From Bradyrhizobium daqingense (GTDB lineage Bacteria; Pseudomonadota; Alphaproteobacteria; Rhizobiales; Xanthobacteraceae), in contig NZ_CP088014.1 in NCBI RefSeq assembly GCF_021044685.1, positions 7,302,001 to 7,366,000 on the forward strand: a stretch of DNA of 64,000 nt, written 5' to 3'. Made by a program: the position numbers and the translations under genes. This document shows positions 35,021 through 43,056 of the stretch, piece by piece. The notes beneath the pieces were generated by a model, which ran no database searches, was not told the DNA's origin, and saw nothing but the letters and a program-made list of their open reading frames with translations. Numbering within the stretch: the first letter of the stretch is position 1; each line of letters starts with the position of its first letter.

Positions 35021-35191
35021 ATGGGTATCATCAAATTTGCCAGGGGCGCCACGCTGAGCGACAAGGATCGCAAGGCCCTTCAGAAGCTGCTCGCCGCCGA
35101 GAAGAAGAAGCTCCAGTCCGCGCTGAAGGAAGTCGACGCCAGCCTTTCGGTGCTGAGCGGATCGAAGAAAGCCAAGAAGAAGAAAAAGTAA
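35021..35191 (+). CDS. Small Lys-rich protein (56 aa)
   Basis: A 56-residue basic protein: MGIIKFARGATLSDKDRKAL, a helical LLAAEKKKLQSALKEVDA segment and a poly-Lys tail (KKAKKKKK). GGGGAG four bases before the ATG is a strong ribosome site. A helix with a basic tail may bind nucleic acid or an acidic protein surface, but no function is known. It sits between the NRPS and the phosphopantetheinyl transferase, with 140 bp of less GC-rich DNA upstream, so it may have its own promoter. Confidence 0.6.
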   Translation: MGIIKFARGATLSDKDRKALQKLLAAEKKKLQSALKEVDASLSVLSGSKKAKKKKK

Positions 35192-35248
35192 GCTTCGTCG
35201 GCCGGGACGCCGTACGAACTTCAGACTTTGGGCTTTCGGAGTTGGGCC

Positions 35249-35280
35249 GCTTGTGCGTCGCGTTGGGGTCTCGCACAAGC
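35249..35280. other. Intergenic RNA hairpin before the PPTase gene
   Basis: GCTTGTGCG and CGCACAAGC form a perfect 9-bp stem around a 14-base loop in the 231-bp gap between the small Lys-rich gene and the phosphopantetheinyl transferase. No T-run follows. A weaker GGAGC/GCTCC pairing lies at 35336-35366. It could be a leader structure or merely a processing site; it does not look like a simple terminator. Confidence 0.4.
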
Positions 35281-35422
35281 TTGCGCCTGTAAACCGGCCT
35301 GCAAATCGACAAGAAATTGCCCGGGTGTATCGCTAGGAGCGGTCCGCCCAGGTTGCTTCTTGCTCCGTTGATTCTTCCGCCGGGACCGGGTTTGGCCTCG
35401 CCCGACGCCAAAGGCCTTTTTG

Positions 35423-36154
35423 ATGGCAGACGACAGGATTGAACTATTCGTTGGACTGATCGAAACCATCGACGCGCCAGGCGCGGTCGATGCGTGTCGG
35501 CGCCTGCTTTCGGTCGACGAACGGGCCAAGGCCGACCGTTTCATGTTCGAGCGGCATCGACGGCAGTATATCTTCGCGCATGCCATGCTGCGCATGGCGC
35601 TGTCGCAGGTCGCCTCCAACGTTGCCCCCTCCGACTGGTCCTTTGGTGCCGGCCGTTACGGGCGGCCGTTCGTCGCAGCGCCCAAGACGTCGCCCGCACT
35701 GCATTTCAGCCTGTCGCATGCCGACGGCTGCGTCGCCTGTGTCGTGTCGAGGCATGAGGCCGTCGGCGTCGATGTCGAAACCGTGTCCCGGCGCGTCGCG
35801 CCGCTGTCCACGGCGCTTCGATTCTTCGCGCCGGAAGAGGTCGAAGCCTTGCGCGGGCTGCCCGAGCCCGCCGCGATCGAGCGCTTCTTCGACTATTGGA
35901 CGCTCAAGGAGGCCTATCTGAAGGCCAGGGGCTTCGGGCTCAATCTGCCGCTCGATGCCTTCGCCATGCAGGTGTCGCACGAGGCGATCGAGATCAGCTT
36001 CAAGCCCGACATCGCCGACGACCCCCAAGGATGGCGCTTCTCGCTGTGCTCGCCATCGCCCTCGCACCGCCTCGCGATCGCCGACGGCTCCCGTGCGGCC
36101 GGCGGCCTTCCCATCAACCGCAACGCATGGCCGCTCCGGGAAGCGGCTGAATGA
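35423..36154 (+). CDS. Sfp-type 4'-phosphopantetheinyl transferase
   Basis: A 243-residue enzyme that attaches the phosphopantetheine arm of CoA to carrier-domain Ser residues. FERHRRQYIFAHAMLRMAL is the N-terminal motif, HFSLSHADGCVACVV the middle one, AVGVDVETVSRR holds the metal-binding Asp/Glu, and FFDYWTLKEAYLKARGFGL is the C-terminal signature. All key residues are present. Located just after an NRPS, it very likely activates the two carrier domains of that protein. The ATG at 35423 is used instead of a TTG three bases earlier. Its stop overlaps the next start (ATGA). Confidence 0.92.
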   Translation: MADDRIELFVGLIETIDAPGAVDACRRLLSVDERAKADRFMFERHRRQYIFAHAMLRMALSQVASNVAPSDWSFGAGRYGRPFVAAPKTSPALHFSLSHADGCVACVVSRHEAVGVDVETVSRRVAPLSTALRFFAPEEVEALRGLPEPAAIERFFDYWTLKEAYLKARGFGLNLPLDAFAMQVSHEAIEISFKPDIADDPQGWRFSLCSPSPSHRLAIADGSRAAGGLPINRNAWPLREAAE

Positions 36155-37131
36155 CGGCTCCGCGGCTGCGCGTCTTTCCGGCGATTTCACGCAACCGCGA
36201 TCCCAAGGCCTATGTCGGCGAGCTGATGCGGGTGGCCCAGTTCGCCGACCAGAACGGCTTCGAAGGCATTCTGCTGTTCGAAGGCAACGACGTGTTCGTC
36301 GAGCCCTGGGCGATGGCTCAGCACATCATCGCAGAGACGGCGCAAACTTCGCCGCTGATCGCGGTCAATCCGGTCTATGTGCACCCGTTCACGGCGGCGA
36401 GGTTCGTCTCCTCCTTCGCGCAGCTCCACGGCCGCAAGGTCTATCTCAACATGATCACGGGCACCGCGGTCAGCGATTTGCAGGGGCTGGGTGATGACGC
36501 CTCGCATGCCGACCGCTACGTCCGGCTCGGCGAATTCGTCACGCTGATGCGCGAGTTGCTCACAAGCCCGCGGCCGGTGAACTTCCAGGGGCGCTTCTAT
36601 CACGCCAGACATCTGCAATTGCGACCGCGCCTGCCGGCAGAGCTCATGCCGGAATTCCTGATCGCGGGCCAGTCGGACGCGGCGCAGCGCGTGGCACGGG
36701 ACACCGGCTGCATCAAGATGCAGATGCTGCCGCCCGACCTCGATCGCGGCCTCGCTGCGCCCGGCATGAATTTCGGGATCTTTGCCCGCGAGGGACCCGA
36801 CGAGGCGCGGCAGGCCGCGAAAGCACGCTTCCGCGACAACCCCGATGATCGCGAGCTGCTCTTGCTGACCATGGAGAACACCGATTCGGTATGGAAGCGG
36901 CACCTCTATGCCGGACAGAACGCCGAGCTTGCCGACAATGGCTACTGGCTCCTGCCGTTCCTGACCTTCCAGGCCGACTGTCCGTACCTAGTCGGCAGCT
37001 ACGCCGAGATCGGCGCAAAGCTGAAGGAATTTGCGGCGAAGGGCCTGACCACTGTTATGCTCGACATGGTCGCCGACGAGACCGAGATGCAGCACGTGCG
37101 CAAGGCACTCGCGGCGAGCGGGATGTTTTAG
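36151..37131 (+). CDS. LLM-class flavin-dependent monooxygenase
   Basis: A 326-residue luciferase-like (SsuD/bacterial luciferase superfamily) enzyme that uses reduced FMN and oxygen. LRVFPAISRNRDPKAYVGEL opens the barrel, TSPLIAVNPVYVHPFTAARF and KVYLNMITGTAVSDLQGLGD contain typical flavin-site residues, and PEFLIAGQSDAAQRVA follows. In this superfamily substrates range from sulfonates to carrier-bound intermediates. Here it is coupled by a four-base ATGA overlap to the phosphopantetheinyl transferase of an NRPS locus, so oxidation of the NRPS product or its building block is the best inference. Confidence 0.87.
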   Translation: MTAPRLRVFPAISRNRDPKAYVGELMRVAQFADQNGFEGILLFEGNDVFVEPWAMAQHIIAETAQTSPLIAVNPVYVHPFTAARFVSSFAQLHGRKVYLNMITGTAVSDLQGLGDDASHADRYVRLGEFVTLMRELLTSPRPVNFQGRFYHARHLQLRPRLPAELMPEFLIAGQSDAAQRVARDTGCIKMQMLPPDLDRGLAAPGMNFGIFAREGPDEARQAAKARFRDNPDDRELLLLTMENTDSVWKRHLYAGQNAELADNGYWLLPFLTFQADCPYLVGSYAEIGAKLKEFAAKGLTTVMLDMVADETEMQHVRKALAASGMF

Positions 37132-37157
37132 AGATTTGCGAGCGCTGCTCTCTCCGC

Positions 37158-37242
37158 CGTCATGGCCGGGCTTGTCCCGGCCATCCACGCATTGCCGCGC
37201 GCTCAAAGAACGTGGATGCCCGGGACAAGCCCGGGCATGACG
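37158..37242. repeat. REP-like palindromic element, copy 1
   Basis: An 85-bp element bounded by CGTCATG and CATGACG. It has GGCCGGG/CCCGGCC pairing in the left half and the block AAGAACGTGGATGCCCGGGA with CAAGCCCGG in the right half. The same block recurs at 42061-42143 and 63476-63558. It lies between the convergent flavin monooxygenase and deacetylase genes. Confidence 0.8.
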
Positions 37243-37271
37243 ACCAGGGCGGGAGAGGTGAAGAGCCGGCC

Positions 37272-38297
37272 TCACCGCGCCTCTTCGAATCCCGCCAGCA
37301 CCGAGGTCAGGTTCGCGCCCAGAATATCCGAGAGATAGCCGCCCTCCTGCACGAACACGGTCGGCAGGCCCATCTTTGCGATGGCCTGGCCGATGCGGCG
37401 GAAGCCGGGCGTGGTGACCGCCAATCCCTTCAGCGGGTCGTGCTCGGAGGCGTCCAAGCCGAGCGCGATGACGAGCGCACCCGGCGCGAACGACTCGATC
37501 GCCCTGCGCGCGGCCTCCAGCGCCTGCATGTAGCCGTCATCGCCGGTGCCAATCGGAAGCGGAATATTGAGATTTGCGCCGAGACCCGGCCCCTCGCCGC
37601 GCTCATGGGCATAGCCCCACACATAGGGATAATACGCGACCGGATCGGCGTGGATCGAGATCGTGTAGACGTCCGGCCGCGCGTAGAAGATTCCTTGCGT
37701 GCCGTTGCCGTGATGGACGTCGACGTCGAGGATGACGACGCGCTCGTGCTTCTGCCGCAGATGCGCCGCCGCGATCGCGCTGTTGTTGAGGAAGCAGAAG
37801 CCGCCGGCCATGTCGCGATAGGCGTGATGGCCGGGCGGACGGCAGAGCGCGTAGGTTGCATCCTCGCCGTCCATCACCATCTGCGCCGCGGTGACTGCGA
37901 CGTCCGTCGCGACACAGGCGGCGGCCCAGGTGCCGGGCCCGATCGGCGCCGCGGTATCGGCGGTGTGCCAGCCGAGCTTGCCGACGATGTGGGTGGGATA
38001 GGTCGCGGCGTGGCGCACCGGGTGGATGTTGCCGATCATCTCCGGGCCGGAATCGCCGAGCGCGGTCCAGGCGTCCCAGGCCTCGCTCAGGAACGACAGA
38101 TATTCCGGGCTGTGAATCCGCGCGCGGGGCCCCTGCCCGAACGTCGTCGGCTCGACCAGCTGATGCTTGCCGTCCTTTAGCCCCTTGAGCAGGCGGTCGG
38201 CGCGCTCGGGCTGCTCGGTGGTGCGCTTGACGACACCGCGAACCAGAAAGAACTGCGGATCATGGCTGCGGTGCAGCTCGGTATGGACGGCTTTCAC
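37272..38297 (-). CDS. Histone deacetylase family/acetylpolyamine amidohydrolase-like protein
   Basis: A 341-residue zinc-dependent deacetylase of the class II HDAC-like bacterial family. CRPPGHHAYRDMAGGFCFLN contains the catalytic His pair, VVILDVDVHHGNGTQGIFY the metal Asp/His, and ALGLDASEHDPL and FVQEGGYL complete the site. Natural substrates of bacterial members include acetylated polyamines and other acetyl-amines. The GTG at 38297 is preferred: GGAG precedes it by seven bases and the protein then begins VKAVHTELHRSHDPQFF, as in homologues. Amine-catabolism genes follow some kilobases downstream. Confidence 0.87.
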   Translation of the reverse strand: MKAVHTELHRSHDPQFFLVRGVVKRTTEQPERADRLLKGLKDGKHQLVEPTTFGQGPRARIHSPEYLSFLSEAWDAWTALGDSGPEMIGNIHPVRHAATYPTHIVGKLGWHTADTAAPIGPGTWAAACVATDVAVTAAQMVMDGEDATYALCRPPGHHAYRDMAGGFCFLNNSAIAAAHLRQKHERVVILDVDVHHGNGTQGIFYARPDVYTISIHADPVAYYPYVWGYAHERGEGPGLGANLNIPLPIGTGDDGYMQALEAARRAIESFAPGALVIALGLDASEHDPLKGLAVTTPGFRRIGQAIAKMGLPTVFVQEGGYLSDILGANLTSVLAGFEEAR

Positions 38298-38421
38298 TCC
38301 AACACTCCGTGGTCGCATCCTTGTTGACGTGCCACGGATGTCTTGGTCCCCGCGGCGGCCAGATGCAAGCAAGAAGAATGCCGCACCTGTCGCGCGGCTC
38401 TGCGCCTAAAGCAGATCGTGC

Positions 38422-39360
38422 TTAGCAGCGGCCACGCTGGAGACAATGCTCGCGGCCGGGCTGGTCGGTGCGGAAGGATTCGATGAAGCCGCCCTGGCGC
38501 TGCGTGACGAAGACGGTCTTGCCGTCGCTGCCGCCGAAGGCGAGATTGGTCGGCTCCTTGGCCTTCAGCGCGATCTCGCGCTCGACCACGCCGTTCGGCT
38601 TCATCAGCGCGATCGCGCCCTTGAGAATGCGCGCGACATAAAGCCGGCCGGTGACGTCGGTGCGCAGACCGTCGACGGTATCCGGTTGGAACGATTTGAC
38701 CAGCTTGGCATCCACGAGCTCGTTGCCGCGGATGCCATAGGACCAGATCTGGCCGCTGCTGGACTCGCCGACATAGAGCGTCTTGCCGTCCGGGCTGAGA
38801 TCGATCCCGTTGGTGGTGCCCATGGCGCGCGGCGACGACATGACCTGCCCCTGCACCGTGCCGTCGGCGCCCTTCGCAATGCGCCAGATGAAGCCTTCCC
38901 GGCCTTTCCAGTTCGGGTCGCTCGCATAGATCGTGCCGTCGCGTGCGATCGTGATGTCGTTGGGCTGGTTCATCTCGTCGGAATGAAACCAGACCGCCGG
39001 CACGGCCGTGCCCTTCGGGATCGCGAAGATGTTGTGCTTCTTGTAGTCGGAGATGAACATGGTGCCGTTCCGGTCGAAGCGGATGGCATTGCCGACACTG
39101 CCTTCGGGCAGCACCGTGAACGGCTCCGACGCCGTGCCGCCGGCCGGCAGCCGGCCGATGGTGCCCGGCTTGCCGAAATTGACCACGAACAGGTTGCCGT
39201 CGAGATCGGCGGCGGGCCCTTCGATGCCGAACGTGTATTCGCCCGCTTGCGTCACCTGCACGCTTTCGAACAGCTTGGTCGCGGCAGCGGCCGGCAGTGT
39301 CGCGACGAGCAGGATGCTACTGCACAGGCACCAGAAATTCCTGCCGGATGTAATAGCCAT
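38422..39360 (-). CDS. Exported SMP-30/gluconolactonase-like beta-propeller
   Basis: A 312-residue secreted six-bladed propeller. After a signal peptide (cut near PAAAATK) come repeated blade sequences such as FGIEGPAADLDGNLFVVNFG, NQPNDITIARDGTIYASDPN, TTNGIDLSPDGKTLYVGESS and VDGLRTDVTGRLYVAR, as in SMP-30/gluconolactonase proteins. The coding start overlaps the 3' end of the PQQ-type dehydrogenase gene by 44 bases in another frame, an unusually long overlap that points to coupling. A lactonase acting on the sugar lactone made by the dehydrogenase is the natural hypothesis. Confidence 0.82.
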   Translation of the reverse strand: MAITSGRNFWCLCSSILLVATLPAAAATKLFESVQVTQAGEYTFGIEGPAADLDGNLFVVNFGKPGTIGRLPAGGTASEPFTVLPEGSVGNAIRFDRNGTMFISDYKKHNIFAIPKGTAVPAVWFHSDEMNQPNDITIARDGTIYASDPNWKGREGFIWRIAKGADGTVQGQVMSSPRAMGTTNGIDLSPDGKTLYVGESSSGQIWSYGIRGNELVDAKLVKSFQPDTVDGLRTDVTGRLYVARILKGAIALMKPNGVVEREIALKAKEPTNLAFGGSDGKTVFVTQRQGGFIESFRTDQPGREHCLQRGRC

Positions 39361-41428
39361 CGTCGTCGGTGCACTCGCCGTTCAAATAGGGATCGGCCGG
39401 CCGGAAGAATCGGCTGAAGCCGGGTTTGTCTACAGCGCTCCTTTGTGTCACGACCACGACCTTGGCGGCCGGTATTTCGCCGCATTCCCTGCTGGTCCGG
39501 CCAAAGAACTTGCGCTGGGGTGGGCCGGGCTTGATCCGCATGCGCGTGCCCGGGACCATTTTCGCAACGAGCAGGTCCGCGGTGTCGAGCAGCCGCGTAT
39601 AGCCCGGCTCGGTCTTCGGCAGGTTCTCGCCGCCCGGCGGCATCAGCTTCTCTGCACCGAGACCGCGCAGCCGCGTGCGCAGCTTGCCGGCATCGGGATC
39701 GCCGGGATAGATCCAGCTGTCCTGCGACAGCATGAAACGAAGTACGGCGCCGTCCTTCTCTGCCTCGGATTGGCCCGGCTTCAGGCCGAAATCGGAGTGG
39801 CAGCCGACGCAATGCTTCTCGACGAGGCCCTTGCGCAGCGTGGCGAGGCGAGCGCTGTTCTGTGAATCTCTCGCCACGAATGCCGCGAGCTGTTCGATCA
39901 TCGCTGGGCTGCGCGTATCGCAGGGGAGCTGCGCCGGCGCATCTCCGGCGGCGCGATCGATGCGGATCACGGTCTTGTTCTTGTCCTCGACCAGCCAGAT
40001 CGCGCCGTCTTCCGCCACCGTCATGCCGACCGGGGCGCCTTGCGGCCGCGCGCCATTGACGCGGTGCCAGCCCGAGATCAGCTCCTCGAACGGCGCGGCA
40101 GCGACCTCGCCGGCGTCGGTTTGAAAGCTGCGGGTCGGGTCCGCCGCGCAGCTCACGTGGTAATGCACCGGCGCCCGCACAGGCTTGGGGAAGCCGCGCT
40201 CATCGACGTCATAGATCAGGACGCGGCTGCCCGTCGGGCGATAACCGTGCAGTCCGACCAGCAGCTTGCCGTCCAGCTCCGGAAATTTCGTGCCGTGATA
40301 ATAGAGCATCGCGAGCGGCGCGCCGTGCGGCGGCATCAGAGAAAGCGGCGGCTTGTAGAGCGCATTCGCCGTGCACAGCGATTTGTACGGCCCCGATTGC
40401 AGCACGCTCCTGAATTCCGGGCTCGGCGTCGACACATCGTAGCAATAGGGCCAGCCATAATGCCTGCCCTGCTCGATCGCGTTGATCTCCTCGTTCGGCT
40501 TGAAAATGTCGGGCAAGTCGCGGCTATTCTCGGCTTGCAGGAAGGCGTAGCCGGCATCGGGAAAGTTCGGATGCAGCACCAGGGCCATCGAGTTGCGCAG
40601 GCCGCGCGCATAGACCGTGTGCGGCGGATCGGGATCGTTCGATCTCAACGCCGGGAAAACACCACCTGCAGGCGGCGTGTACAGCCAGATCGATGCCATT
40701 GCGGAGGCGCCTTCGGCGGCCGCGCAAGGCTTCGTCATCGGTGCAGCCCTGACGCAATCGTCGTCATGTGAGCCGATATTGACGAACAGCCGTCCGTTTC
40801 GGTCAAAGGCGAATGGTTTGAGCGGATGCGCGCTCTCGTCGATCCCGGTGCCGTCGGGCAGCGCGATCCGACGGCCCGGCATGTGACGGATGATGGTCTC
40901 GACCGTGCCGCGCGGATTGTCGGCGAGCGGGTCGAATCGGAAGATCGTCTCGGCAGTCGAGGCATAGAGCTTCCGGTCGGGAGCGATCACCAGGCCGAAC
41001 GGATATTCGATCCCGGTCAATAGCTCCTTGAGGCGCTGGCCCTGGGGCGCATGCGGATCGAGCAGCAGCAGCCGTCCGTCGGTGCGGCTCCAGCCGCCCA
41101 TGTCGGCCACCACGAACAAGTCTCGGCCGGGCAGTTGGACGATCGCGCGCGGGAATCTGAGGCGGTCCTCCTCGCTGGCGACGAGGCCGGCGCAAAATCC
41201 CGCCTTCATGTCGATCTGGAGTCTCGGAAAGGCGAGATCGCCGCTGCCGCAGGTGTCCGTGCCGATCGCATAACCGCTCTTCTTCACCGCTTCGAACGAC
41301 GCTCCCGGTACGACGCCGAGCAGCGCCCCGGCGACGACAGCCGCAAGCAAGCAGAGGCGTCTGCCTTCACGCCGGAATGTAAGGTAGTTCACGGCAGCTT
41401 CCCCGGATTCCCGGTAAACTTGTTCCAT
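39317..41428 (-). CDS. PQQ-dependent sugar (sorbosone-type) dehydrogenase with cytochrome c domain
   Basis: A periplasmic protein of up to 703 residues. Past a signal region the beta-propeller of the soluble glucose/sorbosone dehydrogenase family (about 70-480) has QLPGRDLFVVADMGGW, PFGLVIAPDRKLYAST, ARGLRNSMALVLHPNFPDAG and HYGWPYCYD. A C-terminal segment (about 530-640) has the haem-c motif HCVGCHSDFG with later Met residues (MPPGGENLP), so electrons can leave through a fused cytochrome c. A GTG at 41389 with GGGGAA before it is an equally good start. It is followed by an overlapping gluconolactonase-like gene. Confidence 0.83.
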   Translation of the reverse strand: MEQVYRESGEAAVNYLTFRREGRRLCLLAAVVAGALLGVVPGASFEAVKKSGYAIGTDTCGSGDLAFPRLQIDMKAGFCAGLVASEEDRLRFPRAIVQLPGRDLFVVADMGGWSRTDGRLLLLDPHAPQGQRLKELLTGIEYPFGLVIAPDRKLYASTAETIFRFDPLADNPRGTVETIIRHMPGRRIALPDGTGIDESAHPLKPFAFDRNGRLFVNIGSHDDDCVRAAPMTKPCAAAEGASAMASIWLYTPPAGGVFPALRSNDPDPPHTVYARGLRNSMALVLHPNFPDAGYAFLQAENSRDLPDIFKPNEEINAIEQGRHYGWPYCYDVSTPSPEFRSVLQSGPYKSLCTANALYKPPLSLMPPHGAPLAMLYYHGTKFPELDGKLLVGLHGYRPTGSRVLIYDVDERGFPKPVRAPVHYHVSCAADPTRSFQTDAGEVAAAPFEELISGWHRVNGARPQGAPVGMTVAEDGAIWLVEDKNKTVIRIDRAAGDAPAQLPCDTRSPAMIEQLAAFVARDSQNSARLATLRKGLVEKHCVGCHSDFGLKPGQSEAEKDGAVLRFMLSQDSWIYPGDPDAGKLRTRLRGLGAEKLMPPGGENLPKTEPGYTRLLDTADLLVAKMVPGTRMRIKPGPPQRKFFGRTSRECGEIPAAKVVVVTQRSAVDKPGFSRFFRPADPYLNGECTDDDGYYIRQEFLVPVQ

Positions 41429-41598
41429 GCCGCCGGAGCGCCGTCCAGTTGATGCTCACCCGCCTGTGATCAAACCTGAAACGGCGTTGGCACCGACCAA
41501 TCTCCGTAATTTCCCTTACCGGGTTCGGCCCGAATGTTTCGCGAATGCCCCGGGTGGTATCAGTTTGCCATCCCCGCCGCTCCCTACAGGAGGCGTAC

Positions 41599-41832
41599 AT
41601 GGTCCAGGTCTACTTCCACTGCTCCAATACCGAGGGCACGCTGATCGATCGCTACGGCACCGCGGTCTCCAACCTCACCGAGGCTCGCGACCGCGCCGCC
41701 CAGATCATGCGGTCGATGATCCTGACCCCGAGCAGCGAGGATTGGCGCGACTGGGTGATCCATGTCAGCGGTTCCGACGGCGAGGATCTGTTCGATCTCC
41801 CCTTCACCGCCATGCTCGGCAAGCCGCATTGA
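41599..41832 (+). CDS. DUF6894 small protein
   Basis: A 77-residue protein starting MVQVYFHCSNTEGTLIDRYG and ending in ILTPSSEDWRDWVIHVSGSD then GEDLFDLPFTAM. This is the DUF6894 pattern, a family abundant in Bradyrhizobium and relatives with no established function. AGGAGG lies a proper distance before the ATG. It is followed after 9 bp by a further small gene. Confidence 0.8.
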   Translation: MVQVYFHCSNTEGTLIDRYGTAVSNLTEARDRAAQIMRSMILTPSSEDWRDWVIHVSGSDGEDLFDLPFTAMLGKPH

Positions 41833-41841
41833 GGTGATGCC

Positions 41842-42018
41842 ATGCTGCTCGCGTCCCTGACCCTGCTCCGCCAGCCCCTCAGCTTCGTCGCCGGCAAATG
41901 GCAGACCCTGATGAGGGTCGCAGGCAATCCGTACCGGCCCGAGCTTCACTACATGCGCGGCCCCGGCCCGAAATGGCGCGCCAAGTACCAGGCCAGCCGG
42001 CTGGACCGCGGGCTTTGA
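41842..42018 (+). CDS. Small hypothetical protein (58 aa)
   Basis: A 58-residue protein: MLLASLTLLRQPLSFVAGKW, QTLMRVAGNPYRPELHYMRG and PGPKWRAKYQASRLDRGL. It has an amphipathic N-terminal helix and a basic C-terminus, with no signal peptide. GAGGTG precedes the ATG by five bases, overlapping the stop region of the DUF6894 gene, so the two are co-transcribed. The function is unknown. It is short enough to be missed by length-limited gene finding. Confidence 0.55.
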   Translation: MLLASLTLLRQPLSFVAGKWQTLMRVAGNPYRPELHYMRGPGPKWRAKYQASRLDRGL

Positions 42019-42060
42019 ACGCGGCGACTTCGGTTCTTTCTAGCTAGCGGTCTCTCCACT

Positions 42061-42143
42061 CGTCATGCCCGGGCTCATCCCGGGCATCCATGTTTTGCCC
42101 TGCGCGAAGAACGTGGATGCCCGGGACAAGCCCGGCCACGACG
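42061..42143. repeat. REP-like palindromic element, copy 2
   Basis: An 83-bp element from CGTCATG to CCACGACG, with a GCCCGGG/CCCGGGC left hairpin and the conserved right block AAGAACGTGGATGCCCGGGA followed by CAAGCCCGG. Same family as 37158-37242 and 63476-63558; also between convergent genes. Confidence 0.8.
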
Positions 42144-42163
42144 GCGCGGGAAGCGGCGCCGCC

Positions 42164-42937
42164 TCACCTCCCCGTGAACCTCGCCTTGCGCTTCTCGACG
42201 AAAGCATTGCGGCCCTCGACCGCGTCGGCGCTCTTGCGGATGGTGGCCTGGAGCTCGATCTCGCGGCGGAACTGGGCCTCGTAGGTCTCGTGCTCGCTCT
42301 CCTCGACGAGTTGGCGCGTTGCGACCAAAGCGCGCGTCGGGCCGTCGGCGAGGCGACGCGCGAGGGCGAGAGCCTCCTCCATCAGCCTGGCATCGTCGAC
42401 AACCTGCCGCACCAGGCCGATCTCATCGGCGTGCTCGGCGGTCAGCGGCTCGTTCAGCAGCATCAATTCGAGCGCGCGCTGGCGGCCGATCAGGCGCGGC
42501 AGCAGCCAGGTCGAGCCGAGATCCGGCACCAGCGCGATGCGGCTGAACACCTGGATGAAGCTCGCCGACCGCGCCGCGACAATGATGTCGCCGGCCATAG
42601 CGAGGCTGAAGCCGCCGCCGGCCGCCACCCCGTTGACGGCGACGACCACGGGCACACGACACTCGCGCAACGCCTTGAAAGCCGGCCAGTAGAACCGCAT
42701 CACGCCCGCCGCGATGTCCTCGCCGAGCGCTTCGGATGCCTTCAAATTCTGTCCTGAGCAAAATCCGCGCCCGGCGCCGGTGAGGATCAGCGCACGGACG
42801 TCTTCGTCCCGCGTCATCTCGCCGACGGCGCTGGCCAATGCGCCGAGCAGGTCCGGCGTCATCGCGTTGAGGCTGGCCGGCTCGTCGAGCGTCAGGATCC
42901 CGACTGCGCCATCCCGCGCCTGTTTCACACCAGCCAT
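42164..42937 (-). CDS. Enoyl-CoA hydratase/isomerase family protein
   Basis: A 257-residue crotonase-fold enzyme of the PaaG-like group. SLNAMTPDLLGALASAVGEM, ALILTGAGRGFCSGQNLKAS (first oxyanion-hole region) and VNGVAAGGGFSLAMAGDIIV (second) are present. The acid-base position has IALVPDLGSTWLLPRLIG, where Asp resembles PaaG-type isomerases. Probably beta-oxidation or ring-oxepin isomerisation of an acyl-CoA. It stands alone, divergent from the gamma-glutamyltransferase. Confidence 0.87.
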   Translation of the reverse strand: MAGVKQARDGAVGILTLDEPASLNAMTPDLLGALASAVGEMTRDEDVRALILTGAGRGFCSGQNLKASEALGEDIAAGVMRFYWPAFKALRECRVPVVVAVNGVAAGGGFSLAMAGDIIVAARSASFIQVFSRIALVPDLGSTWLLPRLIGRQRALELMLLNEPLTAEHADEIGLVRQVVDDARLMEEALALARRLADGPTRALVATRQLVEESEHETYEAQFRREIELQATIRKSADAVEGRNAFVEKRKARFTGR

Positions 42938-43056
42938 GTCGCGCCTCCCTTGCGATGTTCTCGTTGGCGGCAATGTGCCATTGTCCGCGCGCTTCGCCAA
43001 TCGCGGAGCCTCGAATTCAACGCAGCGAAGCCATCGACGAGCATCAAGACGACAAC

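Noticed and set aside
35249..35280. Hairpin taken as the terminator of the NRPS locus
   Set aside because: No T-run follows the stem and the downstream PPTase gene probably belongs to the same locus.
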